Assembly (NCBI RefSeq): GCF_018688335.1
Contig: NZ_CP061316.1
Span: 1,302,001 to 1,366,000, forward strand
Source of the DNA: Polynucleobacter sp. AP-Jannik-300A-C4
GTDB taxonomy: Bacteria; Pseudomonadota; Gammaproteobacteria; Burkholderiales; Burkholderiaceae
Reading direction: 5' to 3'
Length of the DNA: 64,000 bases
Shown: positions 35,309 through 44,411 of the stretch, in pieces
How positions within the stretch are numbered: the first letter of the stretch is position 1
How the letters are laid out: each line of letters opens with the position of its first letter
The notes under the pieces: model-generated
The model's input: the letters and a program-made list of their open reading frames with translations, nothing else
Told to the model about the DNA's origin: nothing
The model's database searches: none
Program-made: the position numbers and the translations under genes

Positions 35309-35668
35309 TCAGTTTGCTAAATACAAAAATAGAAGGCCGCAAGCGATGCCGAATAAGATGGCTGCCTGTGTCCAAGCCTTACGAAGCCCGCGCCATGGAC
35401 CAAACTCAATCATGAGAAGTCGAATCCCACCAACTAAATGAATGGCTAGCAAAATAACGAGTGCCCATTCACCAAATTTGAATACCCAAAAATCAGTTAA
35501 TCCCAAATAGCGCTCAAAGCCACTAGCTCCACGCAAAGACTGAGAAAGCATTAAGAAATGCAAAGGAATAAAGCAAGCTAAGAGCAATCCAGAAAAACGA
35601 TGGCACGCATAAGCAAAATAGGAGAGATGACTCTTTGCGCGTAAGTCAATTTTTGGTCGAGAACTCAT
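35309..35668 (-). CDS. SdhC-like membrane anchor
   Basis: The 119-residue protein has three hydrophobic helices and the SdhC signature HRFSGLLLACFIPLHFL (about 23-39), then AIHLVGGIRLLMIEFG with the His expected to bind heme b. It would hold the FeS subunit on the inner membrane and pass electrons to quinone. It directly abuts the alpha hydro-lyase gene and overlaps the other anchor gene by 4 bases. Confidence 0.82.
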   Translation of the reverse strand: MSSRPKIDLRAKSHLSYFAYACHRFSGLLLACFIPLHFLMLSQSLRGASGFERYLGLTDFWVFKFGEWALVILLAIHLVGGIRLLMIEFGPWRGLRKAWTQAAILFGIACGLLFLYLAN

Positions 35669-36027
35669 AGAGCACCTCCGCTATACACGCCGACAACCGC
35701 TGTAGTACCTAGAACGAGTATGAGTACTGCGAGGATTGAAGACAAAGCCTTGGAGAGCAAGCCCTTCGAAAAAGTTTCTTCCAGGATATTAGCCAAACCA
35801 ATAGGTGCATGCACAAAACAAGCTAAGACAAAAATCTCGTAAAAAACAGCGAAAGCAATATTGCCTTGTGTGCGCCCCAGGATCTCTTCAGCACTTAGGC
35901 CGCCGCGTATTGCGTAGAAAATAATAATGAGATGAATGCTGACACAGAGCCCCAAAATCATGGCGCTGATTCTTTGGGTATACCAAAGCTTGGCCTGCAA
36001 AACTGCTTGGCTCATAACTTGCCCCAT
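35665..36027 (-). CDS. Second membrane anchor of the SDH/FRD-like complex
   Basis: The 120-residue protein has three hydrophobic helices: WYTQRISAMILGLCVSIHLIII (about 16-37) with a histidine, then FYEIFVLACFVHAPIGLANI with another, and a last helix ending GVYSGGAL. Paired histidines suggest heme ligation with the partner anchor. It resembles FrdC/SdhD-type subunits only loosely, which fits an unusual complex. It overlaps the FeS gene by 16 bases. Confidence 0.75.
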   Translation of the reverse strand: MGQVMSQAVLQAKLWYTQRISAMILGLCVSIHLIIIFYAIRGGLSAEEILGRTQGNIAFAVFYEIFVLACFVHAPIGLANILEETFSKGLLSKALSSILAVLILVLGTTAVVGVYSGGAL

Positions 36028-36743
36028 TTACTGCCACGTACCGCAGCTCTGGCTACTAATTTCTTAAGGCCAGCAATACTGGCTGTAGGCTCCAGCTTTT
36101 TGGGACAGCGCTCAGTACAGGATCCGTGCGTGTGGCATGCATGACAGCCTTCATCGCCGGCAACTGCACGCAGGCGATCCAATTGCTGCACATCACGCAC
36201 GTCATTTGTTAATGTCCAAGCACGATTCAAAGCTGCAGGGCCAAGATAGTTAGGACGTTTTTCAACCACCTCACAAGAGGAATAGCAGACTCCACAACCA
36301 ATGCACTCAATACCGGCATTTGCTAATTGGCGCTCGATTGACTCTGGCTCTACTTTTGCAAAATCGTCATGACGGGTTTTATCACCCTTAAAGAAGCCAA
36401 CAGCGCCTTTCCACTTATTAAAGAACTCGCGCATATCGGTAGCGAGATCTTTAATTACGGGAAGATTATTTAATGGTGCAATCTCTAACTTATCACCTTC
36501 AACAATTTGAGAGACATGGGTGCGGCAAGTCCAGCGAGCAACACCGTTGACGGTCATGGCGCAAGAGCCACACATACCAACTCGACAAGCAAAGCGATAG
36601 CTGAGAGTTGGGTCTAACTTTCGTTGAATGTAGGTCACCACATCCAAAACTGTTTGATTTGGATTACGTGGCACTAAATACTCAACAAACTCACCTTCTT
36701 GAGCACCGCGCCAGACTTTTACCTTGAGATCTGAATTTGGCAT
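36012..36743 (-). CDS. SdhB/FrdB-like iron-sulfur subunit
   Basis: The 243-residue protein has an N-terminal 2Fe-2S domain (FACRVGMCGSC, then WTCRTH) and C-terminal cluster motifs CIGCGVCYSSC (4Fe-4S) and CHACHTHGSCTERCPK (3Fe-4S or 4Fe-4S). It carries electrons from the flavoprotein to the membrane anchors. It is the first gene of the operon, and a TATAAT lies 6 bases before its ATG. The divergent LysR gene starts 84 bases away. The spacing of the last cluster, CxxCxxxGxCxxxCP, differs from that of ordinary SdhB. Confidence 0.87.
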   Translation of the reverse strand: MPNSDLKVKVWRGAQEGEFVEYLVPRNPNQTVLDVVTYIQRKLDPTLSYRFACRVGMCGSCAMTVNGVARWTCRTHVSQIVEGDKLEIAPLNNLPVIKDLATDMREFFNKWKGAVGFFKGDKTRHDDFAKVEPESIERQLANAGIECIGCGVCYSSCEVVEKRPNYLGPAALNRAWTLTNDVRDVQQLDRLRAVAGDEGCHACHTHGSCTERCPKKLEPTASIAGLKKLVARAAVRGSKWGKL

Positions 36744-36749
36744 GGGTTC

Positions 36750-36755
36750 ATTATA
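36750..36755 (-). promoter_or_regulatory. TATAAT box 6 bases upstream of the FeS-subunit start
   Basis: On the minus strand the sequence is GATATAAT-GAACCC-ATG. The box is at the distance expected of a -10 for a leaderless transcript, and TTTATT lies about 16 bases further upstream as a possible -35. No Shine-Dalgarno is present before this ATG. Confidence 0.45.
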
Positions 36756-36789
36756 TCGATAGATAATAAAAAATAAATCGAATATAATT

Positions 36790-36806
36790 TTCTTTGAGAT
36801 AAAGAA
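36790..36806. promoter_or_regulatory. LysR-type operator candidate
   Basis: TTCTTT-GAGAT-AAAGAA is a perfect dyad in the 84-base gap between the divergent FeS gene and the LysR gene, 21 bases from the LysR start. LysR regulators commonly bind such interrupted palindromes in shared divergent promoters. Confidence 0.5.
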
Positions 36807-36827
36807 TAATTTTATATAAATACTGCC

Positions 36828-37736
36828 ATGTCTAGCATTCGGATACTAAAAAACTTTCTAGCAATAACAAGGCACAAGAGTGTCGCGGCTGCAGCTAAAG
36901 AAATTGGGCTCACGGCCGCAGCAGCAGGCCAGCAACTTGCACAGTTGGAGTCTGAGCTTGGCGTAGAGTTATTTGATAGAACCAAGCGCTCACTTAGCCT
37001 AAATCACCAGGGCAGATCGTTAATAGAGCCTATTCAAGATATTGTCGCGCGGTATGAGGCCTTGGGTTCTGAATTGAAGTCCGAGCTCAGTGGAACTATT
37101 GTTTTGGGGGCTCTTGTTTCAACCTTGATGGGAGCCTTCGGCAGTACTCTCAACAAACTCAAGCAGACCTATCCCAGTCTTGAGGTAAAGCTAATAGCGG
37201 GTCTATCCAGCAACTTTTTAGATCAAGTGCTTGAAGGTAGTTTAGATGCAGCGATTGTTACTGAGTCCCCATATGCGTTACCGCAAAATATTCAGTGGAC
37301 TGAGTTGTACACCGAACCCATGGTCTTGATTTACCCTACAGTTAAAAACGCAAAAGGTGCAGATCCTAAAAATATCGCAAACGACTTACCGTTTATTCGC
37401 TTTGAGAGAAACACTTGGACGGGTCATCTAGTAGATCAAACTATTCGATCAAGTAAGTTAAACGTTAAAGAGGGCATGGAACTCAATTCAGTTGAGGCCA
37501 TCATTGAGCTAGTGCGCCAAGGACTTGGTTACTCTATTGTTCCCAAGCTAGCCAATATCTCCTGGGAAAGCGACCGCCAACTCAAAATATCCGAACTGCC
37601 TGGCAAAACAATTTACAGAAAAGTTGGTTTACTAGAAAAACGCAAGCACTCCCGTCAAAACATGACTCAAGAAATAAAAAAGTATTTTTTAGAGCAAGTC
37701 AGCACAAAAGAAAAACCACCCCGCAGGGTGGTTTGA
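36828..37736 (+). CDS. LysR-family transcriptional regulator
   Basis: The 302-residue regulator has an N-terminal helix-turn-helix (FLAITRHKSVAAAAKEIGLTAAAAGQQLAQLESELG, about residues 9-44) and the periplasmic-binding-like LysR effector domain (about 90-290). It is divergent from the SDH/fumarase-like operon and almost certainly controls it, sensing a pathway substrate. Its last codons (PPRRVV) are encoded by a GC-rich hairpin that also forms a terminator read on the minus strand. Confidence 0.92.
   Translation: MSSIRILKNFLAITRHKSVAAAAKEIGLTAAAAGQQLAQLESELGVELFDRTKRSLSLNHQGRSLIEPIQDIVARYEALGSELKSELSGTIVLGALVSTLMGAFGSTLNKLKQTYPSLEVKLIAGLSSNFLDQVLEGSLDAAIVTESPYALPQNIQWTELYTEPMVLIYPTVKNAKGADPKNIANDLPFIRFERNTWTGHLVDQTIRSSKLNVKEGMELNSVEAIIELVRQGLGYSIVPKLANISWESDRQLKISELPGKTIYRKVGLLEKRKHSRQNMTQEIKKYFLEQVSTKEKPPRRVV
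37713..37734 (-). terminator. Hairpin in the 3' end of the LysR gene, terminator on the minus strand
   Basis: AAACCACCC and GGGTGGTTT form a perfect 9-base stem with a 4-base loop. On the minus strand TTTTTCTTTT follows, which is a proper T run; on the plus strand only GAAAG follows. It would stop antisense transcription entering the LysR gene. Confidence 0.6.
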
Positions 37737-37845
37737 AAGTAAATCTATGGAGGTAAAACTAAAGAATGAACAACGATTTCATAGTATTCCCCCACACCTT
37801 CCCTCCATAATTGGTTTGCCTGCTTTAAGTGCGATATGCTTCAAT

Positions 37846-37874
37846 TTGGTGCAAATAGCTCCATTTAGTAGAAT
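37846..37874 (+). promoter_or_regulatory. Sigma-70 promoter of the DUF3300 gene
   Basis: TTGGTG (37846-37851) and TAGAAT (37869-37874) are separated by exactly 17 bases, followed about 30 bases later by AAGGAG and the ATG. Confidence 0.6.
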
Positions 37875-37911
37875 GGATCTTATTTATTAACCCCTCAATG
37901 AAGGAGTGCCA

Positions 37912-39084
37912 ATGGTGGCATCAAAGAAAGCGAGAATACCCTCTCGCTTAATCGCAAGTCTTCTCACGGCTGCCCTAGCTCTTCCAGCTGCGGCCCCAGT
38001 GGCATTTGCTCAAAATAGCAGCCAACAACAAGCAGCAAAGCTTACGCAAGCACAACTAGAGGCCCTGGTAGCGCCGATTGCACTCTACCCAGATGCACTA
38101 GTTTCACAAGTGCTAATGGCATCGACCTATCCTTTGGAGATTGCAGAAGCCTCCAATTGGGTTAAATCTAATGCCAACCTGAAAGGTGATGCGCTCAATA
38201 AAGCATTGCAACAACAAAATTGGGACGCCAGTGTCAAATCATTAGTGTCATTTCCACCAGTGCTCGAGATGATGGGCTCCCAGTTAAGCTGGACCCAGCA
38301 ACTTGGCAACGCAGTATTGGCTCAGCAATCTGATGCCATGAATGCTATTCAAGCATTGCGTGCCAAGGCGAAAAAAGCCGGCACATTAGAGTCAAACTCT
38401 CAGCAGACAGTGAGCACTCAAGGCAGTGGCAGCACTCAGACCATCATCATTGAGCCTGCAAACCCACAAGTTGTCTATGTTCCCACTTACAACCCAGCTG
38501 TGGTTTATGGTGCATGGGCCTACCCAGCCTACCCTCCATACGCATACTATCCACCTGGATATGTAGCTGGCACAGCGCTACTGTCCTTTGGTGTTGGCAT
38601 GGCAGTTGGAGCGGCACTTTGGGGTGGCTGTCACTGGGGAGGTGGTTACGGCGGTGGGTCATTAACCGTAAATAACAATAACTTCAACAATTTCAATAAG
38701 AACACCAATAACAACTGGAATGGCAATCGTAATAGCGGATCTAGCGACTGGAAACCAGATCAACAGCGCCGCAATGCAAACCTAGGTGGCGCGGGCAGTG
38801 GGAACCGTAATGCTGAACGAGATCAATTGCGTCAGAACCTCCAACGTGGAGATATGAGCGGCAATCGTTCGGGCGGAGACCGAATGGGTGACCGAAGTGG
38901 CGCTGACCGCAGTGGTAATTTTGGCGGTGGCGATAAAACTGCCAGCCGGCCCTCTAGTGGAGATCGATTTGGCGGTGGTGGTGGCTTTGGCGATACACGC
39001 GGCGCTCGCTTTGATGGTGGCGGCGATCACTTCGGCGGTGGTCATGGCGGCTTTGGCGGTGGTGGTTTCCGCGGCCGCCGCTAA
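37912..39084 (+). CDS. DUF3300-domain exported protein with Gly/Arg-rich tail
   Basis: The product is 390 residues from ATG 37912, which has AAGGAG five bases upstream; a GTG two codons earlier is less likely. The signal peptide ends near VAFAQN (about residue 33). DUF3300 follows (AQLEALVAPIALYPDALVSQVLMASTYPLE), then YVPTYNPAVVYGAW and a Tyr/Pro segment with one hydrophobic stretch (LLSFGVGMAVGAALWGG). The last 130 residues are low-complexity Asn, then Gly/Asp/Arg/Phe repeats (DRSGADRSG, GGGFGDTRG). DUF3300 proteins are exported; their function is not established. Confidence 0.85.
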   Translation: MVASKKARIPSRLIASLLTAALALPAAAPVAFAQNSSQQQAAKLTQAQLEALVAPIALYPDALVSQVLMASTYPLEIAEASNWVKSNANLKGDALNKALQQQNWDASVKSLVSFPPVLEMMGSQLSWTQQLGNAVLAQQSDAMNAIQALRAKAKKAGTLESNSQQTVSTQGSGSTQTIIIEPANPQVVYVPTYNPAVVYGAWAYPAYPPYAYYPPGYVAGTALLSFGVGMAVGAALWGGCHWGGGYGGGSLTVNNNNFNNFNKNTNNNWNGNRNSGSSDWKPDQQRRNANLGGAGSGNRNAERDQLRQNLQRGDMSGNRSGGDRMGDRSGADRSGNFGGGDKTASRPSSGDRFGGGGGFGDTRGARFDGGGDHFGGGHGGFGGGGFRGRR

Positions 39085-39137
39085 TTACCCCTACCCATCT
39101 GAATTGATATACACAAAATTTGATTAAAGGAATAAAC

Positions 39138-39482
39138 ATGAAGAAATTTTTTATTGCTGCTAGCTTAGTTCTTGGAATAGCGACCACCCTGCAAACAGCT
39201 AATGCAACTACCACCGAAGAATTATTGAAACACTGCCAAGGTGAAGGTAGCAACAACATCACTTGCCAAATTTACGGCCAAGCTGTTTATGACACTTACC
39301 TTGCAACCCGCAACTCAAAAACTGCTCCAACTAAGATTTGCGTCAAGCAACCTGCACCATCACGCATCCAAGTAGTTGATGAATACATTGCTTGGGCTAA
39401 TGCAAATCCGGCCAATGGGCCAAAGTCTGCAGCAGAAACAATGTTGAAATTTTTAGAGGGCGTATTCCCTTGCGGAAAGTAA
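39138..39482 (+). CDS. Small exported protein, Rap1a/Tai-like
   Basis: From ATG 39138 (AAAGGA just upstream) this encodes 114 residues: a signal peptide ending at ANA (about residue 22), then EELLKHCQGEGSNNITCQIYGQAVYDTYLA, and late cysteines in KICVKQP and VFPCGK. The four-cysteine pattern with C-X(n)-C-xxY-G resembles the Rap1a/Tai domain, which includes periplasmic immunity proteins but also many of unknown role. No toxin gene is adjacent, so an immunity role is not supported here. Confidence 0.6.
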   Translation: MKKFFIAASLVLGIATTLQTANATTTEELLKHCQGEGSNNITCQIYGQAVYDTYLATRNSKTAPTKICVKQPAPSRIQVVDEYIAWANANPANGPKSAAETMLKFLEGVFPCGK

Positions 39483-39520
39483 TACTCCGTATCTCTTTGC
39501 CAATCTGGTGATTGGATAAC

Positions 39521-39548
39521 AAAAGCCACCTGATAAGGTGGCTTTTTT
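39521..39548. terminator. Bidirectional intrinsic terminator
   Basis: AGCCACCT-GATA-AGGTGGCT forms an 8-base stem flanked by AAA on the left and TTTTTT on the right. It ends the Rap1a-like gene and probably also the isc operon, whose last gene stops at 39581 on the other strand. Confidence 0.9.
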
Positions 39549-39580
39549 ATATCTTCTGTTTTTAAAGGGGGGTTAAAAAA

Positions 39581-39919
39581 TCAGTGATTTTCTTTTGCGT
39601 GATTGATCGAATACTTTGGAATCTCAATCACCAAATCTTGACGCGCAACAATAGCTTGGCAAGATAAACGAGACTGAGGGTTCAGGCCCCACGCGCGGTC
39701 CAATAAGTCTTCTTCATTCTCATCTGGTTCGTTAAGACTCTGATAACCCTCTTTCACAATCACGTGACAGGTAGTGCAAGCGCAGACCATATCGCAGGCG
39801 TGCTCAATCGGAATATTATTTTCTAGCAGCGCTTCACAAATAGAAGTGCCAGGAGTTACCTCAACTACAGCACCTTCTGGGCAATATTCACTATGGGGTA
39901 GAACAACTATCTGAGTCAT
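39581..39919 (-). CDS. fdx: ISC-type 2Fe-2S ferredoxin
   Basis: The 112-residue adrenodoxin-type ferredoxin has ligand cysteines in EHACDMVCACTTCHVIV (C-X5-C-X2-C) and a distal one in RLSCQAIV. It supplies electrons for cluster assembly on IscU. It is the last gene of the isc operon, 18 bases after hscA. The length and motifs are normal. Confidence 0.95.
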   Translation of the reverse strand: MTQIVVLPHSEYCPEGAVVEVTPGTSICEALLENNIPIEHACDMVCACTTCHVIVKEGYQSLNEPDENEEDLLDRAWGLNPQSRLSCQAIVARQDLVIEIPKYSINHAKENH

Positions 39920-39937
39920 CTTAATAATTTTCTTTTC

Positions 39938-41803
39938 TTAAATTTCTGCAACATTCTTGCCAGCTAAGGCCCTCTGAATACTAGAATTCATACGCTTTTG
40001 GGCAAAATCATCGGTAGCCTTTGCTGCATGATCGACAGCCTTTCTGAGAATATCGCTATCGGTTTCTTCCGTAAGAATCTTCTGTAAAGTAGCCATCTCT
40101 TGATCCACGTTAGCTTGCTCTTGAGGGTTTAATAATCCTCGATCAGAATTCAATGCGGTTTGAACGGCATCTAATAGTCGCTGCGCATTCACCTGTTCTT
40201 CACGCAAAGATCTTGCCAAAAGATCCACTTTTGCAGACGCGAAACCATCTTGCAGCATACGTGCAATCTCAGCATCGGTTAAACCATAAGAAGGCTTAAT
40301 ATCAATTGATGCCTGCACGCCAGAACCCTGCTCAGTTGCACTAACTGAAAGCAAGCCATCGGCATCTACCTGGAAAGTCACTCGAATTCGAGCAGCTCCA
40401 GCAGCCATGGGTGGAATGCCACGTAACTCAAACTTGCCTAATGAACGGCAATCTTGCGCCAACTCACGCTCACCCTGCACTACCTGAATAGCCAAGGCCG
40501 TTTGACCATCCTTAAAGGTGGTGAAATCTTGAGCACGTGCTACTGGAATTGGCGTATTACGTGGAATAATTTTTTCAACCAACCCGCCCATGGTTTCAAT
40601 ACCAAGGGAAAGTGGAATCACATCCAATAAAAGCCACTCATCATCTTTACTTTGATTGCCGGCAAGCAAATCCGCTTGCATAGCAGCGCCCAAAGCGACT
40701 ACTTGATCTGGATTGAGATTATTTAAAGGCTTGGTACCAAAGAGTTCCCCAACAGCGCGCTGAACATGAGGCATGCGAGTCGCACCACCCACCATCACCA
40801 CACCCTTAACTTCGTCCGCCTTAAGGCCAGCGTCACGCAAGGCCTTCTTTACTGCAACTAAAGTTTTATTGATGAGGTTCTGAGTAATCTCAAAGAACTG
40901 TGCCTGACTGATGCCTACATTCACTACTGTGCCATCAGTAAGCGTTTCGTGAACACGGGCCAAAGGGTTGTGACTCAATTGCTCTTTTGCATGCTTGCAA
41001 GAAAGCAATAGTCTGCGATGATCCTGAATTGAGAGTGGCGGAAGTTTGGCTTGTTCGATCACCCAGCAATAGAGACGATGATCAAAATCATCACCACCCA
41101 ATGCAGAATCCCCACCAGTAGAGAGCACTTCAAATACGCCTCTACTCATTTTCAAAATTGAGATGTCAAATGTGCCACCACCAAGGTCATAGACTGCGTA
41201 GATACCTTCTGAAGCGTTATCTAGACCATACGCAATGGCTGCAGCAGTAGGCTCATTGAGTAAGCGCAATACTTCTATTCCAGCCAACTTAGCGGCATCT
41301 TTAGTTGCTTGTCGTTGCGCATCATCAAAATAGGCGGGGACAGTAATAACTGCACCAACGATGTCATCATTCACTGAGTCTTCAGCCAATTGACGCAAAC
41401 GTGCCAGAATTTCTGCAGATACTTCAATCGGACTTTTATCGCCAGCCACTGTGCGTAACTTCAACATACCCGGCTCGTCTACAAAGTCATAAGGAGTACT
41501 TTCAATGTTTTCTACATCGACGATACCGCGACCCATAAAACGCTTGACAGAAACAATCGTGTTCTTAGGATCAGAAACAATACTTTCAATTGCCTCAAAG
41601 CCGGCCTGGGTTCTGCCATTGGGCAAGTAACGTACTACCGAGGGAAGTAATTCTCGCCCCTCTGAATCGGGAAGCACTTTAGGCAATGCATCTCGCACAA
41701 TCGCCACTAAGGAATTGGTGGTGCCCAGATCAATGCCCACCGCAATCCGACGCTGATGCGGTGCAAGAGACTTACCAGGTTCGGAGATTTGTAATAAGGC
41801 CAT
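39938..41803 (-). CDS. hscA: Fe-S assembly Hsp70 chaperone HscA
   Basis: The 621-residue Hsp70 has the ATPase signatures [26 protein letters not shown] and [22 protein letters not shown], and a substrate-binding domain of about 220 residues. It acts with HscB to transfer clusters from IscU. It sits between hscB and fdx, which separates it from DnaK. Confidence 0.96.
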   Translation of the reverse strand: MALLQISEPGKSLAPHQRRIAVGIDLGTTNSLVAIVRDALPKVLPDSEGRELLPSVVRYLPNGRTQAGFEAIESIVSDPKNTIVSVKRFMGRGIVDVENIESTPYDFVDEPGMLKLRTVAGDKSPIEVSAEILARLRQLAEDSVNDDIVGAVITVPAYFDDAQRQATKDAAKLAGIEVLRLLNEPTAAAIAYGLDNASEGIYAVYDLGGGTFDISILKMSRGVFEVLSTGGDSALGGDDFDHRLYCWVIEQAKLPPLSIQDHRRLLLSCKHAKEQLSHNPLARVHETLTDGTVVNVGISQAQFFEITQNLINKTLVAVKKALRDAGLKADEVKGVVMVGGATRMPHVQRAVGELFGTKPLNNLNPDQVVALGAAMQADLLAGNQSKDDEWLLLDVIPLSLGIETMGGLVEKIIPRNTPIPVARAQDFTTFKDGQTALAIQVVQGERELAQDCRSLGKFELRGIPPMAAGAARIRVTFQVDADGLLSVSATEQGSGVQASIDIKPSYGLTDAEIARMLQDGFASAKVDLLARSLREEQVNAQRLLDAVQTALNSDRGLLNPQEQANVDQEMATLQKILTEETDSDILRKAVDHAAKATDDFAQKRMNSSIQRALAGKNVAEI

Positions 41804-41821
41804 GGGGACTAGAGTGTAAAG

Positions 41822-42361
41822 CTATACCAAGACTGAGATAGCATCATCTAGCTCAAACGCAAACTTATTAATAAATAGCAGGCCTCTCAGTAACTCGGCA
41901 GCACGCTCATAGTTCTTGGCCCCATCAATCGCTTGTGTGATTTCAGCCAAGGTATCTCGTTTGGATTCTTCAACTTCTTCAGCTAAAGCTTCTAATGCGC
42001 TGATGTCCTCATCATGATCTTCAAGATATTCACGCCACTCCATTTGCTTCATTAAGAAAGCGGCTGGCATAGCGGTATTCGTTTCTAAGCGAGCATCCAC
42101 ATTATGAAGCTGGCAAAGATAAAGGCCGCGCTGAACGGGGTTCTTGAGAGTCTGAAAGGCTGTGTTAGCTAAGGTAGCCATTTGCATGGCCAAACGTTGC
42201 TCGGTATCGCTACCACGTGCATGGCGATCCGGGTGCACCTCTTTTTGAATTGCTAGATAAGCTTGATCTAATGCAGACAAATCCAAATTGAATTGCTGAT
42301 CTAAACCAAAGAAACGAAAGTAATCGTCAGACGCGGAAGGATTCACCACAACCACACTCAT
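41822..42361 (-). CDS. hscB: Fe-S assembly co-chaperone HscB
   Basis: The 179-residue protein has an N-terminal J domain with HPD (VHPDRHA) and a C-terminal helical domain that binds IscU ([18 protein letters not shown]). It stimulates HscA ATPase. The start at 42361 lies inside the iscA 3' end, an overlap of 35 bases; no ATG follows for many codons, though in-frame GTG codons at 42355, 42349 and 42346 are alternatives. The overlap suggests translational coupling with iscA. Confidence 0.94.
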   Translation of the reverse strand: MSVVVVNPSASDDYFRFFGLDQQFNLDLSALDQAYLAIQKEVHPDRHARGSDTEQRLAMQMATLANTAFQTLKNPVQRGLYLCQLHNVDARLETNTAMPAAFLMKQMEWREYLEDHDEDISALEALAEEVEESKRDTLAEITQAIDGAKNYERAAELLRGLLFINKFAFELDDAISVLV

Positions 42362-42650
42362 CTTTTACATTCGGATTCTGAAACTTAAAGCCTTCGTTCA
42401 AACCTTCGCGCACAAAATCTAATTCAGTGCCATCTAAGTAGGCCAAACTCTTGGGATCAATAAAAATGGTGATGCCATTGGATTCAAACTTCGTATCCTC
42501 TGGAGCTGCCTCATCCACATACTCCAGTTGATAAGCCAAGCCAGAGCAACCTGTCGTACGAACACCTAAGCGCAAGCCACAACCTTTTCCACGCTTATCC
42601 AAATTGCGCTGTACGTGCTTTGCTGCTTTATCGGTCAAGGTAATTGCCAT
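42327..42650 (-). CDS. iscA: A-type Fe-S carrier IscA
   Basis: From ATG 42650 the product is 107 residues: [33 protein letters not shown] with the first conserved Cys, and the C-terminal [11 protein letters not shown] with the other two. A longer upstream frame runs into iscU and has no family similarity. IscA passes 4Fe-4S clusters or iron to apo-proteins. It lies between iscU and hscB. Confidence 0.95.
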   Translation of the reverse strand: MAITLTDKAAKHVQRNLDKRGKGCGLRLGVRTTGCSGLAYQLEYVDEAAPEDTKFESNGITIFIDPKSLAYLDGTELDFVREGLNEGFKFQNPNVKDECGCGESFRV

Positions 42651-42669
42651 GATGAATGCCTCTTTATCT

Positions 42670-43056
42670 TTACTTGGCTGGATGCTTTTCTTTGTAATTA
42701 GCCACTGCTGCCTTGATGGCATCCTCAGCCAAGATAGAGCAGTGGATTTTTACAGGCGGCAAAGCTAACTCTTCCGCAATTAAGGAGTTCTTAATCTCCA
42801 AAGCTTGATCCAAAGTTTTACCTTTAACCCACTCAGTTACCAATGAGGAAGATGCAATGGCAGAGCCGCAGCCATAAGTCTTGAACTTGGCATCTTCAAT
42901 GACACCCTGATCATTTACGCGGATTTGTAATTTCATAACGTCACCACAGGCTGGCGCACCAACCATGCCAGTACCTACTTGATCGTCGCCCTTCTCAAAA
43001 GAACCGACGTTGCGGGGATTTTCATAATGATCAATTACTTTGTCGCTATATGCCAT
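42670..43056 (-). CDS. iscU: Fe-S cluster scaffold IscU
   Basis: The 128-residue scaffold has [19 protein letters not shown] at the start, the three ligand cysteines in [25 protein letters not shown] and [12 protein letters not shown], and the HscA-recognition LPPVK motif. It builds 2Fe-2S clusters with IscS. The gene is normal in length and lies 57 bases after iscS. Confidence 0.97.
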   Translation of the reverse strand: MAYSDKVIDHYENPRNVGSFEKGDDQVGTGMVGAPACGDVMKLQIRVNDQGVIEDAKFKTYGCGSAIASSSLVTEWVKGKTLDQALEIKNSLIAEELALPPVKIHCSILAEDAIKAAVANYKEKHPAK

Positions 43057-43113
43057 GGTATTTCCTCGTTATTTCTTTTATCTATTGTTTAGCTTAACTA
43101 TCTTCAATACGGT

Positions 43114-44373
43114 TTAGTGCGCCGCCCACTGGATAGTACTGAGATCAATACCATCCTTAAACATTTCCCAAAGCGGGGAGAGCTCACGTAACTTCGCAAT
43201 TTTCTCTTTCACTAATTTGATTGTGAAATCCACTTCTTGCTCTGTAGTAAAACGTCCCAAGGTAAAACGAATTGAGCTGTGAGCCAATTCATCATTACGA
43301 CCAAGCGCACGCAGCACATAAGAAGGCTCTAAAGATGCTGAAGTACATGCAGATCCAGATGAGATAGCCAAATCTTTCAATGCCATCAGCATCGATTCAC
43401 CTTCAACATAGTTAAAACTAATATTGAGGTTATGTGGAACACGATCATCCATATCGCCATTGACATAGACTTCTTCAATATCTTTCAAGCCTGTCAGCAA
43501 GCGATCGCGCAATGCACGAATGCGCGCGTTCTCTTCAACCATTTCGATGCGAGCAATACGGAAGGCTTCGCCCATACCTACAATCTGGTGAACTGCTAAA
43601 GTACCTGAACGCATACCGCGCTCATGTCCACCACCGTGTATTTGCGCTTCAATACGGATACGGGGTTTGCGACGAACAAACAAAGCGCCAATCCCTTTTG
43701 GACCATAAGTTTTATGAGCAGAAAAGCTCATTAAATCTACTTTAGTTTTCTCTAGGTCGATTTCTACTTTGCCAGTAGCTTGCGCTGCATCCACATGGAA
43801 TATCACACCACGGGAACGGCACAATTCACCAATGCGCGGAATATCTTGCACCACACCAATCTCGTTATTGACATACATCACTGAAGCCAGGATGGTGCCC
43901 GGTTTCATAGCCGTTTCAAGTTGAGCAAAATCAATCAGTCCATCTGGCAAAACATCTAGATAAGTTACTTCAAAACCTTCGCGCTCGAGCTCACGGCAAG
44001 TATCAAGGGTGGCCTTGTGCTCAGTCTTCACAGTAATGATGTGATTGCCGCGCTCTTTGTAAAAATGGGCGGCACCTTTGAGTGCCAGATTAATACTTTC
44101 CGTTGCGCCACTAGTAAACACAATCTCTCTTGGATCTGCATGAACTAGCTGAGCAACTTCTGAACGCGCCCACTCAACGGCTTCTTCTGCAGCCCAACCA
44201 TAGGCATGACTGCGAGATGCTGCATTACCAAACTGCTCGCGCAAGTACGGCAACATCTTGTCCACTACACGCGGGTCAATCGGCGTAGTAGCTGAGTAGT
44301 CCATGTACACCGGGAAGTGTTTAGGACTAAACATGGGTATCGGCTGCTGAGGAATCTCTTGTGGTGCGTTCAT
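43114..44373 (-). CDS. iscS: Cysteine desulfurase IscS
   Basis: The 419-residue PLP enzyme has [19 protein letters not shown], the catalytic lysine in [20 protein letters not shown] and the mobile active-site cysteine in [17 protein letters not shown]. It supplies sulfur for clusters and tRNA thiolation. The N-terminus has about 15 residues ([10 protein letters not shown]...) more than the usual protein. It follows iscR. Confidence 0.96.
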   Translation of the reverse strand: MNAPQEIPQQPIPMFSPKHFPVYMDYSATTPIDPRVVDKMLPYLREQFGNAASRSHAYGWAAEEAVEWARSEVAQLVHADPREIVFTSGATESINLALKGAAHFYKERGNHIITVKTEHKATLDTCRELEREGFEVTYLDVLPDGLIDFAQLETAMKPGTILASVMYVNNEIGVVQDIPRIGELCRSRGVIFHVDAAQATGKVEIDLEKTKVDLMSFSAHKTYGPKGIGALFVRRKPRIRIEAQIHGGGHERGMRSGTLAVHQIVGMGEAFRIARIEMVEENARIRALRDRLLTGLKDIEEVYVNGDMDDRVPHNLNISFNYVEGESMLMALKDLAISSGSACTSASLEPSYVLRALGRNDELAHSSIRFTLGRFTTEQEVDFTIKLVKEKIAKLRELSPLWEMFKDGIDLSTIQWAAH

Positions 44374-44411
44374 TTTTTTCTTATCGATTAATAGACTAAG
44401 AAGTTAATCTC

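Noticed and set aside
32086-36743. Calling the SDH-like operon the TCA-cycle sdhCDAB
   Set aside because: Gene order, co-transcription with fumarase-like and TauE genes, the missing FAD-linking His and the divergent LysR all differ from the usual sdhCDAB-gltA locus; a canonical copy elsewhere is expected but cannot be checked here.
39138-39482. Reading the Rap1a-like protein as an immunity protein of a type VI toxin pair
   Set aside because: No effector-like gene or secretion gene lies nearby; only the cysteine pattern suggests the domain.
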